From: Ascaris suum
Lineage: Eukaryota > Nematoda > Chromadorea > Rhabditida > Ascarididae
Reading direction: 5' to 3'
Assembly (NCBI GenBank): GCA_013433145.1
Contig: CM024171.1
Location: 5,656,565-5,720,564, forward strand
DNA: 64,000 nucleotides
The notes beneath the pieces were generated by a model. That model worked only from the letters and a program-made list of their open reading frames with translations. It was not told the origin of the DNA and did no database searches. Below are positions 37,101 through 47,191 of the stretch, piece after piece (positions within the stretch are counted from its first letter, which is position 1; every line of letters begins with the position of its first letter). The position numbers and the translations under genes were made by a program.

Positions 37101-40100
37101 GGTAAGCCTTCATTCAATTCAACAACAATGACAAATAGATAGAGCAGAACAACATTTCAGAAACACATACAATTTGTCCAATTTTCTGAAGGGAATCTGT
37201 AAGCTCCAAGAAGATTGCGATGAGATCCGCATCCGTTGTGTCCCACTTCTCCCTCTTTTTATTCGGCGCTGGAATTGATAATGTAATAAACAACTAGTAA
37301 AGTGGAAGCCGAAAGAGCGCTAGGAGTGCCAAAAAATGAAACTTCATTTGGCCCATTCATAATCGGAACAATTGCATTAAATAAATTTTCACCGACACAT
37401 TCAAATTCTTCTTATTTTATTCACGCAGATTGTCACCAGTTTTTATTGCTTGATAAAATGTTTCCCTAATCACCGAAAATTCTTTGAGAAGCTCTCATTG
37501 AAGCACTCCCAACATATTCTGTAAAGAGTATCATTGTGTTATAACCTTTGTTTTCGCAATAAATTCACTTTTGTGCTTCTCTAAATTCTTCTTTCTATAG
37601 AGATGTAGCTCATCTATGTAAGCATAAAAACCATTGAGTAAGAATAAAAAATTAGAAGTAAAATAACCGCCACTAAATGATGGAAGTTGTATAGCGTTGC
37701 GAAGAGTACCCACTGAGGCTTCGATTTGTCCTGAATTTTTTTGGACCTTAGCCTTTATAAGATGATAGAGTGGACGCTCTCTAACTTTAAAGTTGTAACT
37801 AAGCCCCACATCGAGGCATTTGCCAGCTTCGTCGAAGTTGTTCTTCTGTAGATGCATCTGAAAACAATTATCTCACTTAACGCAACACAGCATCTACTTC
37901 CCATTTTACTTTCAAAGGTGCTTGTGTTTTAAATAATAGCATCACTTCTCAATTTTCAATCCCAATAATCGTTCAGCAGAATAGCAGGAAGATTACAGCC
38001 GATGCATATGCAAATGGAATGGAGTAGTTAGAGCAGCAGATGCAACATATAACAAAAAAGATTCGAAATAGGTTTTCCTCAAACGTCAATGTTTATTAAT
38101 GTGAATGTAAACGCTCAAATTTTTTGCAGTTTCTGCTTTTTCTTCGTAATTTTATTACAAGGCGAAAATACGATTAAAACAGTGCGGGCGCATTTCCATA
38201 AAGGCAAATTTTTAAAAACGTGTAGCTATCAGGAACTACTGCAGTAGCTTAACACCCACATTTTCATGGGCTTTCGCAAATTTGCATTTACAAAGATATT
38301 AAATGATAGCAGGTTTGCGTACATGTCCTGTCAAAAATATTCAAATCCAAGCATGAGTAACCTGCCTCATCGGCAGCTTCAACTTGTTGATAACCATGGA
38401 AACTAGATTCCAGAAATTTAATGACTCTAACGCGCACCGAATGCTCACATGCTTGTCAACTTTCAACTTGATTCATGCATTCCGCAACCAGTTGGATTGC
38501 ACTGTAAACCAGTCAGGATGATAGAAAGACAAATATTTTGCAGAAGACCTGTGCCGGTGGTCAGAGTATTAAAAATGGGTGCATTATTCTGTGTATTTTA
38601 TTTTTTGTTGGAAACACAGGAAATTAGTTGGGCTCTCAGGTGGGACTAAAGAGCACACATTGTGCCGGCACACTTGGCATGCTTCTCTTCTCGTTTAGGA
38701 TATCATTCTGTGCTTTTCGAACTTTCAGTTTCCTAAGTTTCCACGAAGCGGGTATTTGACGAATAAATAGCAGCACAATGCGAATATAAATTATTTCCTC
38801 AACAGAAAAGACGAAATATTTAACTTTTCATAGACTGAAGGAAAAATAAACCTGAGCCATGAGAAGATGCGCCTCTGCTACTGTTTCATCTCGTTCCAAA
38901 CAATCCTTCAACAATTTTCCAGCGCTCAATAAATCCATCGATAAATATTTCACTTTTGCAAGGAGATAACTCGCTCTGTTGATACCTTCAAAAAGCATTT
39001 CCTTTGCAAATCATTGTTGAGGGAGAATGATTGTTCGCTCTTCCAGGTAATCTCATCATTTAGTCAGCCTCAAGTTAGTTAATCCGCAATGCAAATGCTT
39101 CATTGTACCACTGGGCTTTTAAAATTTGTAGCACATGCGATATTGATAGTCAATCGGATTGCTCGAAACTACATTCTACACGTGATGGAATGTCACTTTC
39201 ATATCTTTCTATGATACTTCTACCGTAATAAAGAAACACATAACACGTTATGAAATTGAAATCTGTAGCAATTTTTCGTGCTGTTCTACACAACCTTGGG
39301 AATTCTCGGAAAAAAAAACTCCCGCAGGACCATGGTGGTCTATTGTTTGCTTCATTTATTAAATGTTCCCTCCTAATAAGCTCAACAAAGCGGAAATCGC
39401 TGCACTTTTCGTCTTCTTATAAGCGATACTCGCTAACGTGACGTTTGATTTATTACTATGAGTGTTATCAGTTTTACTCTTGTAACCTTGTAAAACACTG
39501 CTGGAAATCTTAGAGAAGTGAAGACCTTATCAATGACACACTTGCCTGGACAGTTTTCGTTGACAATATTCAAAACTCGATCTATTTCCTTCAGTGTGAT
39601 ATCACCGCTGCTTTGAGGCTGCAATTGGTGGAAATGAAGACACGAGGTCAATTTTATGAAGGAAATTTTATATTCAAATTCCGATCAATTGGCACTGGTG
39701 AGACGTCTGTCGGAGTGATATGGCAATTTCCTAAACGTCAATGTACGTTCATTACACAATCATAGCAAACATTGTATCTATATATTTGTTTGCTACTTCA
39801 CTTCTTTATCCTGTTCACCACACATGCTTACAATGTCTATTTTATCTTCCTCTACTAACAGCGTTATGCATTTCGTTGTGACGATGGCCGGCGCATAACT
39901 CAGGTGTACACGTCAACGGATAAGGGCCGAAACGTGTTCACCTTTCATTCGCATATCTCTTTATTCATGTCTAAATCTACATTGTTAACATTTCATCTTC
40001 TAACATCGGTCTATTGATGCTACCTTTTATGTTTTAGGCTTCGATACTTCATCTTTCTCTGTAAAACCATAAAAGAAAATTATACGCACTACCACAAGCG

Positions 40101-43100
40101 CTTTCATACGGATACACTTTAGATCACTATATTTTATATTTTATGACTGGACAGATTTTGAAAATTATATAACGAATTTTGAAAAAAATAAAAAAAAATA
40201 AAGTGCCATACTAAAAGTACATAAAAATAAAATAAAATATCGAGTAACAAAGTAAAAAACAAAATTAAAAAGTTGAAAAAGTGTTGATTGAATTTCAAAA
40301 CGACTAATTAATTCAATGCATCAATTTTTGTAGGCACATATGCGTTAGAACATTTTCTATATCGCGAATGTTAAACACGAATAGCACTTCTACAACGATA
40401 GAAAGCGATCGTACTAAAAATAACTAATTGAAGAGAAGTGATTTATTCAAATGATACGAAGAGATATAAACTGATGACTTGATTGATGTGCATCGATTTA
40501 AATTGTTACGTAATAGTGCATAATATATTGCAAAGTAATATATTTTACTCAGCAGGCAAATAAAAGTATTGCAGTTTAAGTAAAGTTATCTATCTGAGAG
40601 CAGTAAAGTACGTTACCGTTAAAGGAGCAAAATCGAAGAGCTGTGTAGCAATGTCGATCAAGAAGTTTGCATCAAGCACACGTATGTAGTCTATTCCAAA
40701 CGGTGTGCTCTGAACATTAATTTTTTAATATGAAGTTTGTAAGATCTCCTTCCATCATGACAAGAACCCAAATTAATTACTCAAAAAGAATTGAATTCAA
40801 TGGAAATGAAATTATATTTTTTGTTCTTGTTAATTTTTGCTTTCTTCGACAGAGGAACAATAATGACTATTTTTGAATCAAAAATCATCGTTATTTCCAA
40901 TTTCTATCTCACTTTTCAGTCAATCATTTGACTCCCCCAAGTTTTTCAATGCACTCATTAGTTCGACTGCAATAGGATTGCTCTGGCGCAATCCTCCACT
41001 GCAATAGACCACTCCACTGCAATAGCTCGTCACGTTCCAAAAATTACTTCGTTGCAATAGGTTATTTGCCGAAAAGCAGACTGAATTTTTTCAACAATAA
41101 TAATCAATTTTATGCTGTTTAACAAGCAATTCGTACATTATATCAATACGGTATTTCCATTGAGCTTCTTATAACAAATATGAGAATCCCTTTTGCTTCA
41201 CTCTTTATGTAAATAGAACTTTATTATTGTGGGTATTTTTATGGTTATGTGCTTATGAAGCTGGCCTCTTGTTTACGGTAATTGCTAGCCTTCGCTCATT
41301 GACTCATTCAGACAATTTTGCACTAACCACACTATGCTGACAACTTTCAATTCTAGAATCCATTTTAATTATGTCAAAATAAGACAGTCTTACCCGTAAT
41401 TTTGCGAGGTGACTTGCAAATACCGAGACGGATATTACCTTTTCATTGTAGGGACTAGAGGCACATTCGCACTAAAATGAACGAATCAATTGAACGATGC
41501 AATAATAATACAAATTTTTACCTGTAATTTTGCGAGATGTATATCCACAGCGTTGCGAATATTTTGCAGAAATTGTTCGAAAGGTTTGTGTTGAGCTTTA
41601 TCGATTAATGCCGTCAAATAAAGATAGAGCTAAATTCATTAAAGTGTGAAAATAAATGCAACAATTAATATAATCTGCACATTCAAAAGGAGCAAAAGAA
41701 ACTCATCTTGGATCTATGGCACTCATCGTGCTACACCGCTCACAATGAGTCTTTGAATATCTCTCTAAATTATGCATTTCCCTTCGAATCGAAAACTATA
41801 ACTCTTAACTTCATATCCTTCCATTACACTGAATTACTTTACTAAGTTACTGCTTTAGGCTGAGATTCTAAAATTAAGGCGAACAAAGCAATAGGCAATG
41901 ATTCCAATTTGGAAAAGAATCAACAAATTAACACTACAGCAATCGATTCGTGTAAAATGTTTCGTTGCAAAGAGCGCAATGCATCAGTTTGTGCGAGATG
42001 CCAGATAGCATGCCATGAATATATCGTTAGGAACAGTCAAAGGTTTAACAAACCTCTGACTGCATTGCCTTTGGATGTGTGGCCAAGAGAAATTCCATTT
42101 GAGCTATCGCATCAGCCAATTGCCCTTCGGCCAGGAAGCAACGAACCACTCCTATTTGAAAATCACTTCTCTTAACTCTCTCTAAGAGATAATGCAAAGC
42201 AAGCCCTCATCATAACAGTCACAGAAGCAAAACCCTCCCTAATATAATAAAGTAAGAACTCCTATGAAAAATATTAGGAATTTTTCATGAGAGAAGCAGT
42301 CATCTGCCCCACCTTTCCTCCTGTTCCTTCATAAAGGGCTGACTAAGATTCATAAAGCCTTTGCTTCCCACCAGATCATGGCATAAGAACTTTCTCAATC
42401 AAAAGCATTAATCACTTGCTTACCAAGTAGAACCTGCTCATCTGAAGTATCCATCTGAAGGGCTTCCAATGCAATTAGACGCGCTGATTTCACATCACCG
42501 GCACGTACAAGCATACGTACTTGTTCTCCTAGATACTCGGCACGACTCTCAATTCGTATTGCCCTCTCGAGTAGATCCCTCGAAAAAATCTTTTAAGAAC
42601 CAAGCAACTTTAGCAACACGTCAAGGTGCTCTAAGAAAATGAAACACAAAAAAATCTATTCAAAAATCTATTCGGGCAGGCTCATTTCATTTATTGTTAG
42701 TACATTTACCAGTGACAATGGCGCATCAGCGACAATAAGACAAATATTATTGTAAGCAAAGGTTGATGAAAGTGGATGAAAATATAGGCAGCACATCGAT
42801 GCCCATGTGCATATGAGCAAATGCAATGCAGATATTATTGGAAGTGATCTATCGATGTTTCGAGCGAAACTTCGACTCTATGTAGATCCTTGATATTAGT
42901 GGTTATAAGTGAGCTTGTGAGATTATTACTTCAAAACTGCTCCTCCCAATCGAGTTAATGAATAGCAGGCTATAAATAGCAGTCATTATTATCTCCACAT
43001 TGCAGACAACAAAATAAGAGTGTCTAACGTCAAGACCTATTAATATTCGACTCTTTACCTGGAAATTTTAATTCGAGAAATGACTGTGGTTCAACTGCTG

Positions 43101-46100
43101 AAAACAAGCAAGACAGCTTTACCTGGCGAAGTGCTCCGCTGAAGTACCACTATCAGCTAATCTGCCGAGCAACTGTGCAATATGAAATTGTAAATGATGG
43201 TTGGATGGTTCATTCGTGTCAATTGCCTCACGAAGATCGTTGAGACAAGCGTCAGTGGTTTGTGTATTGCCTTGGATGGCTATCGCATGCACCGTCTGAA
43301 TTAGATGTGCTATCACGCACGCATTCTGCAATATACATCTTTAAGACAACTTTCAGCTTATTGGCAAGCAAGTGCCTATACGATGTGGCCAATATTATGC
43401 AATATACAAGGCCAATATTACAGCAGATGACAATAGGGAGATCAAATAGTGGCCACAATGTTAATCTATATTTACATAGGCATATTGCATATTGGACGTG
43501 GACCTCCTTACATCGTTGGAAATGCTGCACAGATAGGACGCAAGTATACTCCGAACGCAAAACGCATGTCAATTACAGTGAAACTTATAAGTGATTTTTG
43601 CTGACTGAAAACCTCTTAGCTTCTTTGAAGTTTACTTCTTTGGAGTTTCCATAAACAGTTAGAACGATCAACTATGAGAAATTCTTTTAAAATCGACCTT
43701 AACTTTAAATCAACTCATTTAGATAGAAATGAAAAGGTGGATCGGTTTATAACAATATAAAGAAAGGAAACAAGCCTGAATGAGAAGTGTACGTTGTATT
43801 TGCTCCACAGCTTTATCCCAATCTCGACTCATCAGTAATGCACGACAATATTCAATATGGCCGGGAAGGAAGGAGGCATTTTTCGTTGTTAGATCGTAGA
43901 GCGTTTGACGAATCTCATTCACACTGTGACGTTGCTCAAGAAGGCGCGCTTTCCCAATATAAGCATCCGGATAGCCTATAAGCGATGATACTTTAAATAG
44001 CAAACATCAGCGAATGAACAAATATAAAAAAGACAACTAATGAAGCGAATATACGAATCACTTCATCGCCTGCCAACATTCAACAACGTAGAGCAGACGA
44101 TAAACATAATAGACTGCAGACGTAGTACAGCTGTTACCTTGTTCGATTGCAGTCTCGAAAAGCTTCTGCGCAAGTTTAGCATCACGTCCCAACTTTAGCT
44201 CGATCCAACCTTTCAATGTATTCAACTGCAAATTGACTCTGAAGAAATTCCGAATGGAAAAGATTTGAGTGAACGAACATGCTAATACATCAAAAGATGA
44301 CAATAATGCCCCGCGTCAAAACTTTTCTCTGCTAAGCACACAGATAAAAAGACTGCATGAATTATAAGAGAAATCATGAAAAATCGAGAGTTACGAATGC
44401 CAATGAAGAAATGAGTCTAACGTTCCAATTAGTTTCCGTTTTCATCGGTTGGTCTATCAGTTAAGTAAGGCAGTCACCGCAAAGAATTGTAGTTTAATAT
44501 TTGGATGAATCCCCATGAGCTTATAGACCTCTATCGCTATCACTGTGGCAAAAAAATGACCCACTAGCTAAATGACCGCTGAGAGCTACACAGATTAATT
44601 TAATTAAGAGCTTTGTACTGACCATTTAGATTGTAAACGCATGCAAAAATACGCATGAGCGAACAGCGATATATATGCTCAGGAATGTGAGATGCAACTA
44701 AGACAGCAGCACTACCAGTGTCCTTCTAGAAAGAGAACCGAGATCTAGTATAACACTGGCCCGAACGAAATCTTGCTATCGAAGGCCACCCTCATAAAGG
44801 CAATGACGCAATGACACTGTCAACTATAAATTTCCCACTCTCACGTTTATATGCCTTCAGGCTCGTGATTTGAGTACTTTTTTTAGAAATCGCTATCGAT
44901 TCGAAGTGAATTTGAAAAGAGAGGAGTGACTTTCAAGTTATAAAGTACATTGATTTAAATTTGAGACCTGAGGACTGTTCGGACTTTTAGTGATCGAACT
45001 GTCCACTAGAGAACGAGCCTTGTCAGCTCCATCGAAAAGTAGGATCACTAGTGAAGCCTTTTCAGCTTGCTCAGCAGTCGAATTGCTCCATATAGAATTG
45101 ATCTCTTTGTCGATTTCCTTTATTGATTCCCTGTCTTAAACATTTCGTACCGTGAGTTTATTTCGAAATAGGTGTCATTTACTAATTTTATCATCCCATT
45201 TCTTTGAAACCAGTTGTCAGAGAAACTTCCAAAAGTGGCAAGAAGAAATTAACCAAACATCGATCGCTGCTAAATTTGTTCCTTTTGGATCAAAGACTTT
45301 GGCTCAGTTGGATCACTCAAATCGGCGAAAACAGTTCGAATCACTTTTCGTTCGGATCAGAGATCACTTTGCATCATTCCAAGCACATTTTGGCTCACAA
45401 ATAGCGAAGCAATGCATGTTCGTTTAGCATAACACAAAAGAGGAAATAAAAGAGTATTTCGAAATATTGAAGTGAAAATTTGACGAGAATTGAAGAAGTG
45501 GATAACCGGGGTTCCTTGCCATCGAATGTGCCGCACGTAGCGCAATCAGCGAAGCAAACCTTACGTCAGTGTCTTTGCGTAAATCGTTCAGGATTCGCAT
45601 CGCTTCCGCCACCTTACCTTTAATATTAGTTTAATTTAGCTTGCGCACATCCAATATACCTTCAATATTGTTCCACCATCATGCTGATGTAGTTTGATCT
45701 GATCAAAATTATTCGTTAACTGTTGATCTGATGCGAGCAAAAATAATGTTGCTTTAAAATGCATAAACTGAAAAGTGATTATTTCTGAGGGAGCACAGCA
45801 TGATAAGAGTGCGGTAATATGGAGGCAAAGCTGCAACTGCAATTTCAAAGGACAACCACTTCGAAATGGCGCACGAATATACTTCAGGAGAAAATTGGAT
45901 GAACCGTCGCTTATTTCACCTTATGTTGCACTTACGTATTCCTTTGTTTCGTGGAAGAAAAAACTGACCTGGTGAGCAACGTTTACAGAATGCAATGAAT
46001 CGTACTGTGGTGCAACTGATTTGGAAAGTTTATTTGTTTGACAAATAGTGAAAGATTTGGGGAATATTACGACATTAGTGATTGTTTCGGAAATGCAAAA

Positions 46101-46576
46101 AAGTGTCCTCGAGTAGCGTAGACGTCGGTGAAACTAAAACTAATAACATAGTAATAAGCGTTTCTTATAGGAATCGACTATCAGAAACAAAAGAAAATTC
46201 CATAATATTTTTCAGTTTTCTTGAATGCGCAGTCCCGTAAGCAGTGCGACGCAGGGTGAAGTAGACTAAGTGGACCCAAGAAGTGAGAAGCAATATAAAC
46301 TTTGACTTACTATCCAAATGTTCGTTACATGATTTCGGCACAGTAATTTCAACGACTGGAAAAGCGATGGAAATTATTGAAATAGTTGGAATCTCGCAAA
46401 TATGACGAACAAAAGAAACCGATTTTGATAAGTGCTACAGCACTTAGAAGAAGCAAATGAACGTCATCTCGAGCTCTCGTTAAGGCTTCGTTGCATAGCA
46501 ACACAGCCGTCCCAACGAAACCTTCACGAATATGATACACCAGGTTGCATGTTGTCTCCCATTCGCTTTGCGACAT
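25111..46576 (-). CDS. IFT139 / TTC21B-type tetratricopeptide protein, IFT-A complex (complete)
   Basis: Thirty exons: 46420-46576, 45507-45617, 44968-45134, 44138-44225, 43776-43975, 43123-43325, 42424-42578, 42054-42181, 41522-41629, 40617-40709, 39542-39618, 38852-38975, 37668-37857, 37171-37268, 35985-36223, 35476-35548, 35066-35176, 33730-33877, 33010-33217, 32274-32376, 31675-31785, 31079-31160, 30226-30376, 29564-29725, 28835-28889, 28087-28221, 27485-27623, 25886-25974, 25462-25582, 25111-25256. Total 3972 nt, an exact multiple of three, giving 1323 residues; human TTC21B has 1316. Known role: subunit of IFT-A, which drives retrograde transport in cilia; in nematodes this means sensory neurons. 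Seen: TPR helices throughout, and near-identical blocks such as [57 protein letters not shown] and [13 protein letters not shown], with the C-terminal [10 protein letters not shown]. Introns after exons 5 and 17 appear to begin with GC. Starts of exons at 31785, 31160 and 37668 are approximate. Confidence 0.95.
26270..26910 (+). pseudogene. Possible decayed intronless coding sequence in an IFT139 intron, opposite strand
   Basis: The 1.5-kb intron between exons 25886-25974 and 27485-27623 holds protein-like plus-strand frames. The first includes [20 protein letters not shown] and then has in-frame TGA and TAA codons. After an AAAAA run near 26503 the next frame is open for about 80 codons with [20 protein letters not shown] and [20 protein letters not shown], then reaches TGA, further sequence and a TAA. 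The antisense side carries a 179-codon frame (26317-26856), the longest open frame in the window outside the Gln-rich exon, with a Leu/Arg/Ser/Cys composition typical of antisense. No splice sites repair the breaks. Family unknown; real decay and chance remain alternatives. Confidence 0.28.
28343..28420. repeat. Imperfect (TG)n tract
   Basis: About 75 nt of interrupted TG/GC dinucleotides (gtgcatgtgtgtgtgtgcagg and following) in the IFT139 intron next to exon 28087-28221. It makes a His/Thr-rich frame on the other strand that is not a gene. Confidence 0.8.
30496..30511. repeat. Short (TA)n run
   Basis: Eight TA units in an IFT139 intron. It is a minor simple-sequence repeat. Confidence 0.85.
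36478..36652. repeat. Imperfect CA/CATA-rich tract
   Basis: About 175 nt rich in cacaca, catacataca and cacacct blocks, in the IFT139 intron between exons 35985-36223 and 37171-37268. The block tacatacacacct recurs three times at intervals of roughly 30-40 nt, so it is partly a diverged minisatellite. Confidence 0.75.
41393..41471 (-). other. Optional in-frame 33-nt exon and a duplicated donor segment in an IFT139 intron
   Basis: Between exons 41522-41629 and 40617-40709, the stretch 41439-41471 is preceded by TCATTTTAG and followed by GTAATA. It is exactly 33 nt and reads [11 protein letters not shown] in phase 0, so inclusion would add 11 residues. Downstream, CTCGCAAAATTAC followed by GGGTAAGA (41393-41415) nearly repeats the end of exon 41522-41629 (CTCGCAAAATTACAG, then GTAAAA). 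Human TTC21B has no extra residues here, so skipping is the likely default. Confidence 0.4.
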
Positions 46577-46587
46577 CCTTCTCGTAT

Positions 46588-46593
46588 TCTATA
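46588..46593 (-). promoter_or_regulatory. Possible spliced-leader acceptor of the IFT139 gene
   Basis: On the coding strand GTGATTATAG is followed by 12 nt and then the ATG at 46576. The position and sequence suit spliced-leader addition. A cis intron in the 5' UTR would look the same. Confidence 0.4.
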
Positions 46594-47172
46594 ATCACTC
46601 CAAGCTTGAAAAGACACTTTGCAACGACGAAACTTCTACTTGAAACTTTAACCAAAGTTGAAGACTTACTATGTCTTGCATAGAAGATGTTTCTTCTCTA
46701 TTGCTCCCCATCTCATTACCTCCTCTCTTTAAATTCCAATCGTTGCCTATGTTCTTCGCTACGCCGAAACACTGAGAACGGAGTATGTCTGTAGTTTATT
46801 GGCCGCATATCGCTCCGGCGCCCATGTCAAACGAGGTGAACCGTTTTTAGAGATGAACGTGATAATAAATTTGTTATGGTCAACATAAATAAACGAAACT
46901 GCTAAGTGGCATGTGACCAAGGTTCTAGAATAATAAAAATGTTGGGAAGGCGCCCTTTTATTGTGGTGTTGGTGCCAGATTACGCTTGCAGCGTTCCATA
47001 TTATTTTAAACTTCACCGTAAACCTTACTAAAACAACCGATGCTTTAAAACACCTCAGATCTGGAAAGGGTTCCGCTATCGATTTTGCTGAGGTTTTCAC
47101 TGCAGAAAGGAAAAAGGGCATTGGCTTCGTTTTGCTCAAAATCCTAGCAAGGTTCATTAGCGATCTATAATA

Positions 47173-47178
47173 TTTCAG
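47173..47178 (+). promoter_or_regulatory. Possible spliced-leader acceptor
   Basis: ATTTCAG, the strongest nematode acceptor consensus, lies 13 nt before the ATG at 47192 of the small plus-strand gene. It is consistent with trans-splicing and supports that ATG as the start. Confidence 0.45.
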
Positions 47179-47191
47179 ATCTGTAAAAACG

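Larger units (their letters stand above)
46577..47191. promoter_or_regulatory. Spacer between divergent genes, candidate bidirectional promoter
   Basis: The start codons of the IFT139 gene (46576, minus) and the small gene at 47192 (plus) are 615 bp apart and point away from each other, so their promoters must share this stretch. Open frames inside it carry no family signal. I could not find a convincing 14-bp RFX/DAF-19 X-box here; the nearest partial match is gttgcctatgttc at about 46742. Confidence 0.45.

Noticed and set aside
41909..42175. 88-codon plus-strand frame with several cysteines
   Set aside because: It is antisense to IFT139 exon 42054-42181 ([20 protein letters not shown]), which fits the TPR protein in phase.
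44420..44740. Same-strand protein-like frames in the IFT139 intron (for example [20 protein letters not shown])
   Set aside because: TTC21B homology joins 44968 directly to 44225 in phase with nothing missing, and no function or second gene is indicated.
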